A stretch of DNA of 64,000 bases from Kappaphycus alvarezii (GCA_002205965.3 NADL03000018.1:620001-684000); one strand, 5' to 3'; shown: positions 13,413 to 28,015, counted from the stretch's first letter. Notes: generated by a model not told the origin, from the sequence alone. A program made the numbers and translations.

Positions 13413-16400
13413 GTACTGTGGTCATTCGTATTTGGTGGCCTAATTGACCAATTTTTAGTATTTTTAATATTTCTCGTCATAGTGCGTATTTTCACTTCGT
13501 TCATTATCTACTTCTGAGTGCAATGGATATAAATGTAGAAGATTATTTACACCTCCGTCACTACTCCTAGTTAAAAAGCCCTCATGTAACCACATTTTGT
13601 CCTCTTGCACTTTTATAGTTGACGTTAGTTCCCAATGCAAAAGGATATTCGTTTAACTTCACCATAAACCTTCAGCGTTCACGGTGTATCTCATTGACAA
13701 TGTTCACATTTGGAAGCTTTTCCAATGGATTTTGAAGATGAAAAATAAGTTTATTGAAACCTAGGTAAATTCTTCATTTTTATCTCGTAAAGTGAAAGAA
13801 AATTATAAATGAATATTTGAAGCGATCTATATCAACTATATCTTGCGCTGCCTTTTCAAGGATTTGGAGCTATCTTCAGTGTTAAAAAATTTCGGAATGG
13901 ATTGAGAAGTGCCCCATGATCTACATGTTTTATAATATGAACATAATTTTTGACCGTAAACTAACATTCTTTCTACTCAATTATATCATCACATCCTCAT
14001 AGTTTGATTTAATTTATAAAAAGAAATTAAGTATAATTTTCCAACCATTGGATCTCTTTTAGAGTGAAAATCAACTTTGAGAAGAGCCTAGCAGCTCAAC
14101 AATGGAGATTTGAGCTGTCAAGATTTAGAATAATGATTCGTTATATAGTTTACATGTTTTTATTACCCATTAGTATTATTGGTAGTGAAATCACCGCAAA
14201 CAAAAATAAACTTACGAAACCTATCCTGTCTTTGAATGAAAAATATGAACTTGAATTGTTTCTTATCGAAGAAATGTTTTCGAAAATCATGAAGCGAATA
14301 TTCATGGAGGCCTTCACTTTAAACTATTCTTTATTTCTCATTGAATAATGGTAAACTTCAGGCTCTATATTTTCGATTTTCATTTGTAAGCTTTACAGAA
14401 GCTTAAAAGAGTATGAAAATGCTCTTATTTTTACTAACCTCAATCAAAATTCATGCCTTTCTATAATAAAAATGTCTCCATGGTAGCGAAAAAGATTCAA
14501 ATGAAGACAAAAAGGATAGTTGCCGATTTAAATCTTCAGATAATAAAAATGGAACAGAAAATTCGATATAAGACTAAGTATTTTTTAGAACTTCTAGAAT
14601 AATGATGTTATTGGTAGGTATAGTAAGAGTTTCAAGTATAAAACATTAAGCGCATAGTAATACTGTTTCAGAAATATAGATATATATTTCGGTTGAAGTT
14701 ATTTGATGTAGGTTATTTCTCCTAAATAATCTCTAAGCATAATTTAATTTCCTTTTCAATATTTTACGCCGAGAAGCTCTGCAAAATGTACTACTGAAAG
14801 ATTAAAACCCTTAAAAACTCGTTCATTTCTGAATAAGATCCATTTACTGTATCTATTCGGCTACAGCTCTAACTAGACGTGCGCTAGACCACCGTAGCGC
14901 GTTAGGGGCATTCGGTTGCATCAGAAGCACGCTTGTGACGAGAACCAGAACACCTGTGAAATTCCACCTATCCGAGGGCTTTTTGCTTCAGTCTTAACCT
15001 ACTGTAAACCTGAATAAGCATCATATGTACAGAAAATACCAGGCATCCGATTTTTGTCTCAAATTGCACCTTTTTACGAAGTAGTCCGCCAGCAAGAAAT
15101 ATAACTAATGTTGCAATCGATATTTTTAATTTTAGGCTAATAGTATATTTTTTTGCAACATAGCCGATCATTTTCCATAGCTCAAAAAGTCCAGGGCCCT
15201 CACTCTAAATTACTTTTTAATTCACTCGAGATAACTGAAAACATGAACTTCACGAACACTGCAATTACAATCATATCCATGACTCACAGAATAAAAAATT
15301 ATCCATCTATTCATTCAATATCAAGGCCGGGCATTCTTCCTCTCAAAATTCCTCACCTACAGCAATCAACTGTTGAACTAATAGTAAATGCATCTTTGCA
15401 CCGAAATGAGAGATAATCATAAAACTCCTCAAATTATGCAGTGGGTACCAATCAAACCATTGAATAATTCTTCAATAAAATGCTCTCAATCAATGATTTT
15501 AGACTCACACATATCTTTAGTTCGTCAATTATTGGCATACATGATTTAATTGAGAATAAAATCATTGCAACAAAGAAAAAGAACAAAATGAAAAGACTTC
15601 AAATCGAAAAACAAGACATTAAATGAGATTTTCAGAATTCATATACATTCTTTATCATCTTATTACTAAATATAAGTTGCTAAACCTGACAATGTACTGT
15701 GCAGCGTGTCCAATTTCAAGGATGTACCTTAAAATTTATTTCAAATGATATTATGACGATACGAATGGTCTTTGAGAACGATCAGCCGTGCTTTAACGTA
15801 TATACTCAAGATTTTTGGTTAAATTAGATCCTTTTTGTAATTTTATCCAACTGAGATAATAATCTTGTCGTCCCTTTGTGTGGTTCTGATATTTATATTT
15901 CTGTTTGAAGAGTAACTTCGTTGTAATCACTTATTCTGTGAGGTATTAGACTCAAATTTCGCTATATTTATTTCCATATTTTGTGATTTCTTATTTTCTA
16001 AAGTCTTTGATTCCAAAAGTGTAATATACGTTACCCGTTTCAACTATTCTAATCTCCAATATTCCGATATTACACTTTAATTTTCAATTATTACATTTTT
16101 TATAAAGTACGATTCGTCGAAAACATTCTTTAATGTCCTTGCATGTGATTAGACCAGTGAAAGGTACATTTTGAGAAAATATTGTTTGTAATTAACTTAT
16201 TTCATCATTTTAAAACTTTTCAAAATATAATATCTGACTCAATGCTGCTGGTTTCATATTTCCAAGTCTACTTCCCGTGCAACCAATTTAATTACTCAAC
16301 CTTTCGATTTGTAAGCAATCACATCTGTTCTTTGATTGCAATGTTGAGTACAGTCCCTAAATCGCATAACATTACTCCTCTACAACAAAAGTAGTCTGGC

Positions 16401-18223
16401 TCTACTGAAAACGTGATTTAATAGACAATTAAAATAGGTATTACGCGAAAGGATAGGAGAACATGATGTCCAATTACTGCCTCTTTTTTTGGCCATGAGC
16501 TTTGTCCACGCAGATTTTATCTGAGAACTCCATACTTTTAACAAAAAATAATATTCCACTGCCTCTGAATAAGCTTTAAAAACTTCCACAGCCTATTAGT
16601 AAGTACCGAGGCGTAATTAAAATGTTTACTTCTAACCTATTACATAATTGTTTTCATATTCTGCGGGTATACTACCTTTAAGATTGTGTAAGTGGTGAAC
16701 TAATTCTTCATTCACCTATCCGGTATCATTTTGTTAGCCTATAACAATTCCTTTTTTGTAAATATTATTCTTTACTTTAGTTAGGAACTAATGGGGTCAT
16801 ATTACGACAGAAAATACTTTGCCTCAATGAACACTTCATCGTTAGTCACCACTGATCTGATCGTGGTTTTTTACTCACTTTTCACATCATGTAACTTTTT
16901 ACCACTTAAACATGTTCCCCAAAATATAAAATCGTTTCCAGCTGTTTTTATTGTACAGTATATCTTCTAGGTAAATATTACCATCCTATGGTTCTTTTGC
17001 GTCCAAAATTTGTATTCGTGGGTGACGAAATGGCTCTTTTTATTTATAAGGAGTTACATCGAGATATTTTTATGCATCTTCATTTCAACGATGGCTTTTC
17101 GATACCGCGGAAGATACATTATGGTTAGATCGGTTGTCAGTACGTCTGAGTAGTCTGAATCCTTTTAATTTGGAGGAATGTTTAGGAATTATTCTTGACT
17201 TACAAGATAAAAGGATCCGGCGGATTTGAGCAGCGACCTAGTAAATGGATGGAGGGATAATTTGTATAAATTACAAGCAATATATCGTGTAATGATAAGA
17301 TTGAGGATAGAGTAAGGTTTAGGCGGAGAATTTGGTGAACATATGGAACCCAGGTATAAAAGAGGCAGGTTAAATAAACTTTTTCGGCACGAAAGATGTT
17401 CAAGTAACTAAACAGGGTATAAAATGATTTTTATTTTTTTGCCCAAAGTAATGGCTTCTCAATAGTTATCAGAAATAAATTTTTAATGATTATTTGTAAT
17501 TATGTTGTTAAAGCAATAGTGAGTGAATATCGTGGAAGCCTTGGAATAATTGTGATGTTTTCTATGATTAACTGCATTTCAAATTTGTGATTGGTAAATC
17601 GCGATTGTCGCAATTACTTTGCTTAAAAACTTTTTATCTCTCAAAAAAATGAACAGCAAAGTTATTGTTTCCAATTTACTGTTCGTAATTTGCTTTTCAT
17701 TTATTCCTCCTAAACGGGCTCAGTATGTCCTTACCTTTGTTTTACTTCCTTTATTATTAGAATTTTCATATTTTAAAGGCATTGAGAGGCATCTTAGTCT
17801 ACAGTTGATAGAATCTCTCGCGTTAATATATTCTCTGAAGTAACTTATGTTTAATGCTGATTTTGCCAAGGCTTATGTATCTAAAAAATTATAAACAGAA
17901 TAATTGACGTGAATATAGATCCATTAGAGCTTCTTTAGCGCGGGGGCGGGAATGAAACCTTAAGATGTTTTAATCATTTCGGGGTAAATCATACCGTACG
18001 CGGCAAGTGAAATCTAAAAAGTAAATATTGCTTTTCTTTAGATAATGATTTGAAGCTATGCGCGGGTGAACGGATGCAAATCGTTATGTAATTAATTTCA
18101 ATGTTAAGGCAGGCGAGATATTTTCATTGGTAAGCTCACGTGTACCATTTTGGCTGTGTTTTGTGGGAAGATAGAAACACATGGTTGTTTTTTTGGTCGA
18201 TGCGACATCCTATAAGACAGATT
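13413..18223. other. AT-rich gene-free stretch
   Basis: No protein-like reading frame on either strand. The 94-codon frame at 14064-14348 and the 74-codon frame at 17619-17843 are hydrophobic and AT-driven, as expected by chance at this composition. Confidence 0.6.
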
Positions 18224-19146
18224 ATGAAACAAGTTGAAGCTTTATTGTCAGAAAAAGCTCCAAACGGGTTGGGGAAAGACCTTGGCTCTTACTGAGAACG
18301 AAATATTTTGCAAGGCTTGTGTTGCTGCCTCAGAAGACCCAATTGCAGGGGTTGATCAGACAAGAAAGACATTTTACGAGACATTTAAGCGCATTTTTAT
18401 CGAACTTGCACCATCTCGAAGCAGTGATAGAGCAGGACGATATGAGTCAAGGACTTTAGTATCTATCAAGCGAAACTGCAGTGACATTCCGGAGATGTAC
18501 AGAAGTTAGGTGGGCCCCGTCTAATGCCACAGCTTTTAGTCCAACTGGTGTTAACGCAGACAGCATTGAAAGTATTGCTGTTACCATCCACCTAAGAAAT
18601 AAAAGTACTATGGAATACAACTAAAAGGACTTTAGAGTGACTCCATGGCCGTATTACAAGTCATGTAAAATAATGAGGAAGCATCCCAAATGGAATGGTG
18701 TTCCGAGCGCTGCTGCTTCAGGAAAAGAAACGACTAGAAAAGAACACTTCAGTAATGAAACTCAACCGACGAAAGCGAGTGAAAATAGTACAGATACACA
18801 GAAGAAGCAAGACAAGAAAGAGTTCCCAAGATATTACATTGGATCGTAGAGGAAAAAGCTCATGAATGAAAAGAATAATGAACAAGGGCTGTGAGAAGTC
18901 ATGTGGAGTTAGCGAATTGTAAAGCCGACATGTTCCAGGAGAATAACACGATTGCAGTCTTTTCACGACCGGAGCCAAACGGGCTTCCGTAAACGATGGA
19001 GCTTTTTGCAGTGATTCGGAAGACATATCTTGTTCAAGCCCAAAGAGACCTCGAACTGCTGTTGAAGAGATCTTTCCATTTCAAGCATCGGGAGCAACTG
19101 TAGAAAATGGAATAGAGTCCAGTAGAAACCCTGAGCGAACCCAATA
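18224..19146 (+). pseudogene. Harbinger ORF1, SANT/Myb-like DNA-binding protein (broken)
   Basis: The segment ending at the stop near 18509 contains ENEIFCKACVAASEDPIAGV, the start of a trihelix/SANT-like domain with the ASEDP turn typical of Harbinger ORF1 proteins in protists and algae. After a frame change the reading continues in one frame from about 18520 (GVNADSIESIAVTIHL), through one TAA, to WPYYKSCKIMRKHPKW near 18645-18695, the conserved end of the domain. A basic, serine- and lysine-rich tail follows to about 19146. An ATG at 18224 opens a different frame that soon stops, so no intact start exists. It would have acted in the nucleus binding the transposon ends. The in-frame stop and frame change make it inactive. 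Confidence 0.65.
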
Positions 19147-20029
19147 AATGTCTCATATCACTCTTTTGGAGCTCTGAGCGACCAGTAATTCCTCTCAAGT
19201 ACAGAAAATCGCTTAATAATTTTTACTGTAGAACTTGCTGCATAGAATGTTAAAACGGTACCATATAATAGATCTGCTTTAAGGTAACAGTAGTCGACAA
19301 CGCTGCTGAGAATTTCATGGCTATATGTAACAGTCAAAGCTCAAGTTCTATTTGTAAAGGCTTCACCGATTAGTTACATAGTCGCTGCTTTTTATTCCCA
19401 CTTGAACTTTTTGCGATTGCAAAACATCACATCAACCTCTTCGACGTGAATTATTCTATTTAAATTGCTGGATTAATATTCTCTTCTGTGTTCAGCAATC
19501 ATGTTGGGCAAGATAATACAAGCCTTCATTATCATGACAATTTCATCCCTGTACCAAAGCCACGAGGGTTGCTCAAGGAAAAGGAAACGAGACCTCAACC
19601 CACCAGACGCTCTCTCTTTCTCAGTCTAATCAGACAAAACAAAGGGTTATCCATCTCCGAGTACAAAATGTCGCAGTTCGAATTAAACAAAGGACTGTGT
19701 CCCTTCGAATCTCAATTAGATGCATGAAATCAATTAGATACTGCTTCTTTTCCAACCCAATTATTTCTAATTGCGGTGCTTACAGAATTTTCTCTCACAT
19801 TATAAGAGTAAGAGCAATGCACAAGTAATGGTACACACAGCAACATCGAAAAAGAAGAATCGGGCAGATCCAACGTTGTTATTATCCACCCGTACCTCCG
19901 AAGGAAGCAACAGGCCTCGCTGGGGATGTTCTCTCTGTGGCGTTACTTCCGTACTCTACAAGCAGACCAACCTGGGATCAGGTCGGATGTGTCGAGCACA
20001 AGACAAGATCCCACAGCAGCCTTCCCATT

Positions 20030-21064
20030 AGGACAACTATGGACCTGGGTCAGTTATACTTACCTGAGTAGAACTTTGACACTCTCAATGTCTCTTCGTA
20101 CTGATTCCTGAGCAGAACAGGAAGGTTTCTCCTTGATAGTTTTTGATTTAGCAATTGGTTCCTCAATTAATGCCTACGTAGGATAAGTGCCGTCCGCCAA
20201 ATATTACGTCAGTGTGGGCTCTTTTCCATTTAAATTGTATGGAAATGACGGTTGGAGGCTTCCTTTAGGCATCTTACGCATAGTAGGAGAAGTTTCAAGC
20301 ACGTTGATATCGTTTAAACTTCCTGGGCCTCCAAAATGCGCATACCATATCCATAGCGCCGCTTCACAAATAGCTTCCAATAAAAGTTTTACCCTCCTTT
20401 GCTTTCCTTTGAACTGCCCAGACCATGCAATTTGACATTTCTTCCATTCCCATTGTTGACAATCAATTCTGTCAACACAACCTGGGAATAAACGACCAGC
20501 ATTGATAGACGTAATGTGCTTTAAATCATCTTCGCGGGGCTCTTTGAGATGCTTATGCACATACTTATCAATTAAAGCTCTGCAAAACTCCTTCATTGAT
20601 AGCAACACGGAATCTCTCCCATTTGTAAGTACTCGTCTAATTCATCGGTAACAACACATATCCTAACATTTGGATAGCAGCTACGATGCGACGTAGAGGG
20701 TGTATTCCAATCTTGCCAAGTGCCTCACCTTCTGGATGAATATAGAAGTTCCTTATAGATCATTTTGAAGCCTCTCAAATAGGTACTGTGGCATGCGAAA
20801 CCGACTTTCAAAAAAGTTCTTATTGTAAAGCTGTGACACGTCGAAATAGTCGGTCATCAGAAGCTGCGATCCTGCAGAGATTTTCGGGAACAGCGACGAA
20901 AGCCAAGGGAGTATTGACTTTGCAAAAAGATATTCTATAGCGTTTTTCATAGCTTTAGTCGCTTTCTTCCACAATGCAACGACCCATATCCAGGAGATGT
21001 TTGCAATATATTCTTGCGAATAGGTTTTCGTTGGTAGGATCCAACGGGTGGAGCTAAAATGCAC
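20030..21064 (-). pseudogene. Harbinger DDE transposase (DDE_Tnp_4/plant-transposon type, broken)
   Basis: The N-terminal piece (21064-20753) includes DYFDVSQLYNKNFFESRFRM, the usual DYFD...FRRRFRM entry of this transposase group. The catalytic part (20608-20204, 134 codons) has CVDRIDCQQWEWKKC (first D), an aromatic-rich middle, and GSLNDINVLETSP (second D). Past the stop at 20204 the same strand still reads YLADGTYPT and then ESVRRDIES, the region of the third acidic residue, down to about 20030. The protein would cut and paste the element in the nucleus. It is split by a frame break between the two pieces (20608-20753) and by stops after 20204, so it is dead. The family call is secure because the three catalytic neighbourhoods occur in the right order and spacing. 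Confidence 0.8.
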
Positions 21065-24000
21065 CTAATTTATACGAGTAGCGCTTTTTATTTGTTCAAT
21101 AGGATTATGACAACTTTTCATGTTTTAATCATTAGACTCACGTGTAGTTGAGATTCTCCTATGAGTAAAGACCGATCAAAACTATCTCATAATATATTTT
21201 AATCCTTATACATCAACTACCAAAGAATTGTAAACCCTTATTTTTCTGGGTTTAATTATTTTTTTCAAGTTGAAACTCTTCATTTTCAGTTTATCCTAAC
21301 TTAGGTCCTCTTGATACCCATCAGTTACTGTGGTGCTCTACTTATGAATTTTGTCTGTAAAAGTCCTTAGAGAAAATTTATAGCTGTATTTTTTCCTAAA
21401 CAATAAGGAAGGTTAGTATGGAAACAGAATTTAAACAGTAATAATATAAGTTACAGGTATCCAGAGCTATTTTAGATGATTTTTGTCTTTCTCTTAGATA
21501 TAACTGGTACTTAAATGTGAACATGAACTGAGAGTAATAATTTGTAGACCTAAATCACACTAAATCGCATAATCTCTGGCAAAAAAATTTTGACTCTTAT
21601 TATCTTCACCCTGCTGTGCTACTGAAAAGCGTCAGGTGGATGTTTCACTCGATTAATTTATTCGCAGAATACATTCTCCAAACTCAAATGACACCTCTTT
21701 GTACTATTGCGCCAATTTTTGATTGGTGTTTTAAATTAATTTAAGGTCTTGTGTGTCCTATAAGTGGGAGCACAGAGTGGGAATTGATACGCTTTTACAA
21801 AACTTATATGGAAACTTTTAATACCAGTCTCGGAGTACATAAGTGATCAAGACTCATGTCATTCTTTGCTATATCATCGTCACTGCGAAGAAATTCTTGC
21901 ATTATACCTAAGCGTATGAGAATCAAAATGAATCCATTATTGCGCCGATGGAATACCTCTTATTGATGAATTTTATATTTGAAGTCAGCCTCAATTCTAT
22001 CAAGTTGAATGGCTGAACATCGTTTATAAATATATACATGGATTTTTTCTTCATTAATCGTTCTTTTTCTCCAATACAGGTAGAATGAAAATTGTATTAT
22101 GCTTCAATTCCATAACTCTCGCACATCCATAAAATTTTCAATTTGAAGCGCGCATTTCAAGTCTTTTTTCTTAATTTTTGTGTGTATGATTACACTTTGG
22201 GTAAATATTCCTGTAATTTGAACTCAATTTGCTAAAATAAACCTTGCTGATCATCTGAGGCCTCATGCATATTTTGAGTGTAAATATTGGGTTCCATTTA
22301 CTTCATTTCTTCGCGGTCTACATCTGCTATTTTCACAATTTCTCATCAAAGTTCAAATTTCATTATTGGTGCCCTATTTGTATTTCTATTATATTTTATT
22401 TATATTTTTCTATTATTTTTGTACAATTTTGAGTATATTTAGTATTCATATATGGTATGATCGTATACTGATACTAATTAAAACTAAGAAGCTTCTTCAG
22501 CGAGAACTGTCACATTTGTATGTTGTCTTTTTTTGAAAGTGTTGTTTAATAATATATATTCTGTATATAAACGAAGCGAAAAGATTACGATAAAAGATAA
22601 ATTGAAACACAGGTAATTCAATATTTTCATACTTGCGAAATAGTAAATCATGTGATTAGATTTAAGCAGTTGTCGGGTATTTTTCATCGCTGACTTTAGA
22701 AAAATTAATTTGGACCTCATTATGTTGTAATCATGATTTCATGATATCTTATTGTGCATTTACTTATATAAAATAAAAGATGCAAATAATTAAATACCCA
22801 TAACACTTCACACGCCCCCTGTAGTGCTCCTGAATTAGATTCCATTTTCAACCAAATATTTAGGCTCATTTATTCTCCCAGACATGAACTGCGATCTTGT
22901 TCAAGGATTACGCCTTTTGTATCATTATTGTAATAATTCACAACCATATGATTTCATTCCACAAATTCATTACACAGACTATAGAACCTAAAATTATTTT
23001 ACGTATACTTTTAACCTTACTGAACCTTTCAATATGTTCAGTTCAAATATTTCAACCAATATTATCACCAATAGTCGCCCTTCATGTTGCATGAAGCATA
23101 AGAGTTTCAATTAAAGCATCATTTACATTTACATTTAAGGGTGAAACTCTGGTATATAAGCACGCTGTGCAAGGATACAACTTCACCTTTGTAATTTAGG
23201 GTATTTAAGCGGAAACTAGATAACCAAATGACTAATTTTTATCTCATACTGAATATAAGTCTGGATAATGTCCGTCTTTTCGATTTTTATGTGGAGTCCA
23301 GTCATAATATATTACGATACAAATACACGTTTTTTCATGATGTATGGAAATTATATTACACTTTCCTGATATTGAAATGATAAAATTCTTAAACGAATAC
23401 TATTGAGTTATTTCTGGTTCACTTGGGGATATTCAAAACAAAAATCAGATACTATGATTTTGGGTATCGTCGTACTTGCAAGATAAATTTCACCACCGAT
23501 ATGAAAACTACATAGTTCAATTTACGCATCCCTTCGCTCTGAGGTTGAGAATACATTATATTAAATGTCGTTAAGGTCATCAAACGCTAAAGTTTAACCT
23601 AACTTCTAGCGTCTCGGCATTCTGTTTGATATGTAAATTACTTGATTCCTGCTCAGAATTTTTTTTCAAAACGTAGGAACAGTTCCTTATATCTGTAAAA
23701 TGCGCAATAGGTTTTTCTATTTCTTTCTGTAATTCGCGTTTAGCAACAAATATGAAAAAGTAAACATTCAGAATTATTAATGTAGATATCAGTTCAGTTT
23801 GATCAAAAATTCATCTTGTGTACTTCTATTACATAGCTGTGGTTTTGTGGGCCCTTCTATGTAAGTTTACACGCCAAGATTAATGGGACTGGTGCATTTG
23901 CAAAGGATTCTTAAGGTTAACTTTTTGGCTATATATGCGCATTGTTAAACTTCAATGCGAGTCAATTCGAGTCAATTTGATAAATGAGGATCCTGCTCGA

Positions 24001-26035
24001 GGCAATTATGCTTTCAAAATCGCGCCTTTGACATCAACTTTGTGATAACTCTTTGTTTGGACGGTTTCGCTTTCTATACTTACAAAAAACAATTGATCTT
24101 TAACTTTGGGTTTCCGAAACTCATAATTTTCCCTGAAAGAGATTCTGACGCCAACTTCAAACCTTTTTATGATTATGTACTTTTAATGGTTACTATTTTA
24201 GATGCTTTCGTCTGAATTGCTCAACTTTCTTTAATTAAATTGGACGCTCTGGATTTTAAATCACTTCCTTTAAAAGGGTTCAATTATCTCGAATATTTTA
24301 TTAGATGTTTTACACCTGTTTTTAGGATTAGTAGTATTGAGGGAGCATTTTTCAATTTATAGCGTAATTGCAAAATATCACAGCAATTGACCCTTATTAG
24401 TCCCAATTGGTATCAATTTCAGTAAATTTTCATCTTCAGTCAATCTCTCATCGGTATTTTTCACTGCAAGTTTTTCTCACGGCAATTAATTCAGCAACTG
24501 AAATAATTTATTAACCATTCCGTGACGCAAGAAGAGAGATGTACCGATTAATGGCAGGTATTAGATTTTTGTGCGTCCTTCTCTCCTCTGAATATCCCAG
24601 TGAACGACCATTATAGTTTCCAGTGTCCTCCTTAAGACTATTTTACTTTAACTAAATATTTCGTCAATAAATTTTGTATTACTGCACACTGACTCTAATT
24701 CATATATTACTGCAGGAAGTCTTCATGGATTATGGGATTTTTCCAATTAATGACGGAAATGCGCGAATATAGCAATCCTTAAAGGCTTAAACTGTCGTTG
24801 AAATTTCGTACTCATTTTTCCATTTATTGAAGCATTATAATCATCAATTGACTTCATGCATCATCCATATATGCTGAACTGAGATATATCTGAAAAATTC
24901 ACTGCTCACAGATCCTCTGTCCAAATAGAGGAATAAATTACTAGTATCTACAATAATTATCACTGTTATCATTCAGGGTAATTTTAAATCCTGTCAAATT
25001 AAGTTATTCAAATGAAAAACTTGCGAGCTAATTGTAATCAATTAATTGGAACTAATAATTACGTCAAAGAAAAGATGTAGCGAAAGTTACCTTCATAAAA
25101 TATCGGTAAAGGACATCTTCCAGAGCGTGAGAAGGATTTCGAAGCATACAAAAATAGTTTTGGTCCAAATATCCTTACTTTTTTAGTTCCTTTGGATCTT
25201 AATCTTCTTCTTTAATATTTTAGCCTGAAGCCAATATCTTTCTTATTCTTATTTAGACGAATAAGGTCCTTCAATGCTACGTCTACAATCTCATGTAGAA
25301 ATTTATTTCTTTCGAAAGCGTTTTTGTCCAGAATAACCCCGATGGTGAAAACGTATTGTGAATTTAATTATATTCTGAGTCTAAGTTGAGATACTGAGGC
25401 ATTACATATTTTCCGACATTCCAAAATGTCAACTGCATGGTGAGAATCAATCAGTTTTTTGGTGCCAATTAGTCATACTAATTCAGAAAGTTCAAGTTGG
25501 GACTCAAGAAACTTTCGTCCAGATTTATTTTCTGGTATAATAATGTACAATCACTAACAGGAAGGGTAGTAAATGCGAAATAAATACAATCATTTTATGA
25601 TCACAAATATTTTAGTCACTTCCATCGCAAAGATCGACCATAATATGAACAGTAAAAATTTCTGTTCCGAGTTAATATCCTGACTTTTTTAGAGCGGTAT
25701 TTCGAGACAATCTGTGTCCTTTTTTAAAATCTTCAATGCCAGTATTACAATCCCCTTTACTTCTTGTCCCTCTAAAATTCTTAACAGATAATCAGTCTAT
25801 TGCTCCACCATTTGAATTTCTCTTGACTTATTTCTATATTTCTATTGCGTATGATGCGGCTCACAAATATTCCGCTTCTGTCGCAAATAATACATCTTTA
25901 CCAGTTATAGTGCAAATCTGTTTTAAAGGTGGGAGAAAACTTTAAACATCTCGCTTTCGCTGTTTATAGACTCTTTCAAATATGGAAAAAATTTGTAGAT
26001 CTTTGAGCCGTAGATATGATGTTTAAAGTGAACCA
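21065..26035. other. AT-rich gene-free stretch
   Basis: About 5 kb with only short, AT-driven open frames. No transposon protein, RNA gene or strong repeat was seen. It ends abruptly at the GC-rich LINE, where a small perfect hairpin (CCGCGC TT GCGCGG, near 26070) lies. Confidence 0.6.
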
Positions 26036-26467
26036 CGCTTGTTGACCCTCCATTCTTCCTCCTCCCGAACCCGCGCTTGCGCGGAGCCGGCTCAAATTCA
26101 CGCCACCCTCCGATTAACCGGACTGTAGTGGTTGTCGCGCCCCCCACGGCTCCCTGATGCCTTACCTTGCCCGGTTCTTATACTGACGAATCCTCGCCAG
26201 ATCCCTCTGAGGAGCTCTCCAAAGCCTGGATCTACATTCAGCCCCTGGACCCTACGGTATGCGCCCCTCCATACTCCGTGTGCTTGCACACGCTCTGGCA
26301 GGAGAGGAACCTTATGTCAATTCACTTTCCGCATTCAAGGTCCTCGTCAACAACCTGGAAAATGGCAAATTCCGGATCCCACTACAAGCCTACTTCTCCG
26401 GGACATCTTTGATTACCATACCGAAGAGTCTCCATAGCCCCTATCGCTTGCGCCCCGCCAGATAGTC

Positions 26468-26960
26468 TTGTTTTACAGAATCTTCGTGGCACAACTCCTC
26501 GCAGCCAGAATCAGTGGCGAGCCCCAGCTTCTCTCTTACCGTAGGCCTCTGCAGCACGCAGTTGGCTCCAAGAACGGCATAGAAGCTATATTTCGCATCC
26601 TCCGGATAACATCAACTGCGCTCCGAGATCAATTCATTTTACTCCTTAAAATAGACCGCACTAACGCCTTTAGTCTAGTGGATCGTTCCAGCTTCCTGAG
26701 CTCGATCTGCGAGTACGCTCCGCTGCCCGACTCGTACACATCACATACGGACGCCCTTGAAACCTCTACTTCGGACCTAAAAACTTACAATATGCGACCT
26801 GCACAAACTAGGGCGACCAACTAGCTGTGGACCTCTACGCAATCGGAATCTACCCATTCCTTCTCCATCTTCAGCGCTCCTTCCCAGGCCCCTTAATGCA
26901 GGCATGGTGTGCAGACGACGGCAAAATCATCCTTCCTCTCGATATTGGCCAATTCTGCTG
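26468..26960 (+). pseudogene. LINE reverse transcriptase core (broken)
   Basis: The 118-codon frame starting at 26468 contains KNGIEAIFRILR followed by LLLKIDRTNAFSLVDRSSFL (about 26642-26700), the fingers/palm block carrying the first catalytic aspartate. After a frame change, GDQLAVDLYAIGIYPFL (about 26811-26865) corresponds to the QGDPLA block. After another, WCADDGKIILPLDI (about 26902-26943) is the active-site box with the paired aspartates, tyrosine replaced by cysteine. The enzyme would copy the element's RNA at a nicked chromosomal site. Two frame changes within 300 bp show it is inactive. Confidence 0.65.
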
Positions 26961-27959
26961 GAAACTATTTCAAGGGAAGGCAGCCGCTTCGGTATGTTCG
27001 TAAAAGAATTCAGAAGCCTAGTGGTTCGGAAACGCCCACTTTCCGCAGTTTCATGCAAAGTCGTCACTAACAAGGCCATAAACACCGTTGAGGCACTAAT
27101 GAGTACCTTACAAGGCTGCATCACCCTTCTCGGAGAACTTTTCAGGCCGCGAGAGACATCGGGCAGCCCTACCCGAATTGCGTGATCCTCAAACAGCTTT
27201 CCACTTGCTCCGCTATTGCAAGAGCGAATACAGACTAATGCACACCCTACGGACCACCCCGCCACACTTAACTCTTTCTATATCAACAACGTTTGACTTG
27301 GAATTGCGAGGGACATTCCAAAGGATAAACTTAGATCTGCAAGGCAGTTCTTAGCTCTGCACTACGCACCTTTTTCAATGGGCGGGCTAGGTTTCACACT
27401 TACCTCATCCATCTCCTCAGCCACACACCTCAGCTTTCTACTCGGCACCCGCAGTCTGACTAGGGATCGAATATCAAGCAAAACCATAAAGGCATCATAA
27501 CAGCAGCCAGCACAGCGCACGGCTAGCTCCTCCAGCATCCACTCCCGGCACTGCCCGAACGCCTCCACCTGCAAACCCTGCTCACCGCCTTCGCTCGAGC
27601 GTCCCTATCCACGGCGCCCAATCCGACTTTACCGCAGCCATCTACCAGAGCAGGCCCCAACACTTCCTCTCTTCACAACCCCGGTTGGCAGGGAATAGAA
27701 CTTGCGAAACCGCTTTGCCAACCCACCATTCCTCGAACTCCAAGATTATCGCGATTCAATCCGTGCCAATCCTGAGATCTGGACCTACATGATCCTCCTC
27801 TGCCTCTACAACATTGTCTTCACTCGCTATTTCGAATACCCGCGATGTTTTTCTCTCAAGTACAGTCTCGCACCCCTCTGGACCCCTTCGGAGACACAGA
27901 ACACATCTTCCCTCAATGGAGGGCTTCTTATGACGTCACAACCATTTGTGTGACAAACT

Positions 27960-28015
27960 CTTCTTCTGTTCTGCGACAACCTTCCGTTCTGCGACACCCT
28001 TCCGTTCTGCTGAAC
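27960..28015 (+). repeat. three tandem copies of an 18-19 bp unit inside the LINE
   Basis: CTTCTGTTCTGCGACAA, CCTTCCGTTCTGCGACAC and CCTTCCGTTCTGCTGAA follow one another. This is an internal tandem expansion that interrupts the conserved zinc-binding region of the element. Confidence 0.7.

Larger units (their letters stand above)
18224..21064. mobile_element. decayed PIF/Harbinger DNA transposon
   Basis: Two broken genes face each other: a SANT/Myb-like accessory protein on the plus strand (18.2-19.15 kb) and a DDE transposase on the minus strand (21.06-20.03 kb). This pairing is the standard coding content of PIF/Harbinger elements, in which the Myb-like protein helps recruit the transposase to the element's ends. 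The 0.9 kb between them (19.15-20.03 kb) has short open frames with no recognised product. I could not find terminal inverted repeats or the expected 3-bp target duplication, so the outer limits are uncertain. Confidence 0.75.

Noticed and set aside
1..26035. AT-rich part as organellar DNA
   Set aside because: No organellar protein, rRNA or tRNA genes are present, and nuclear-type DNA transposons are embedded in it.
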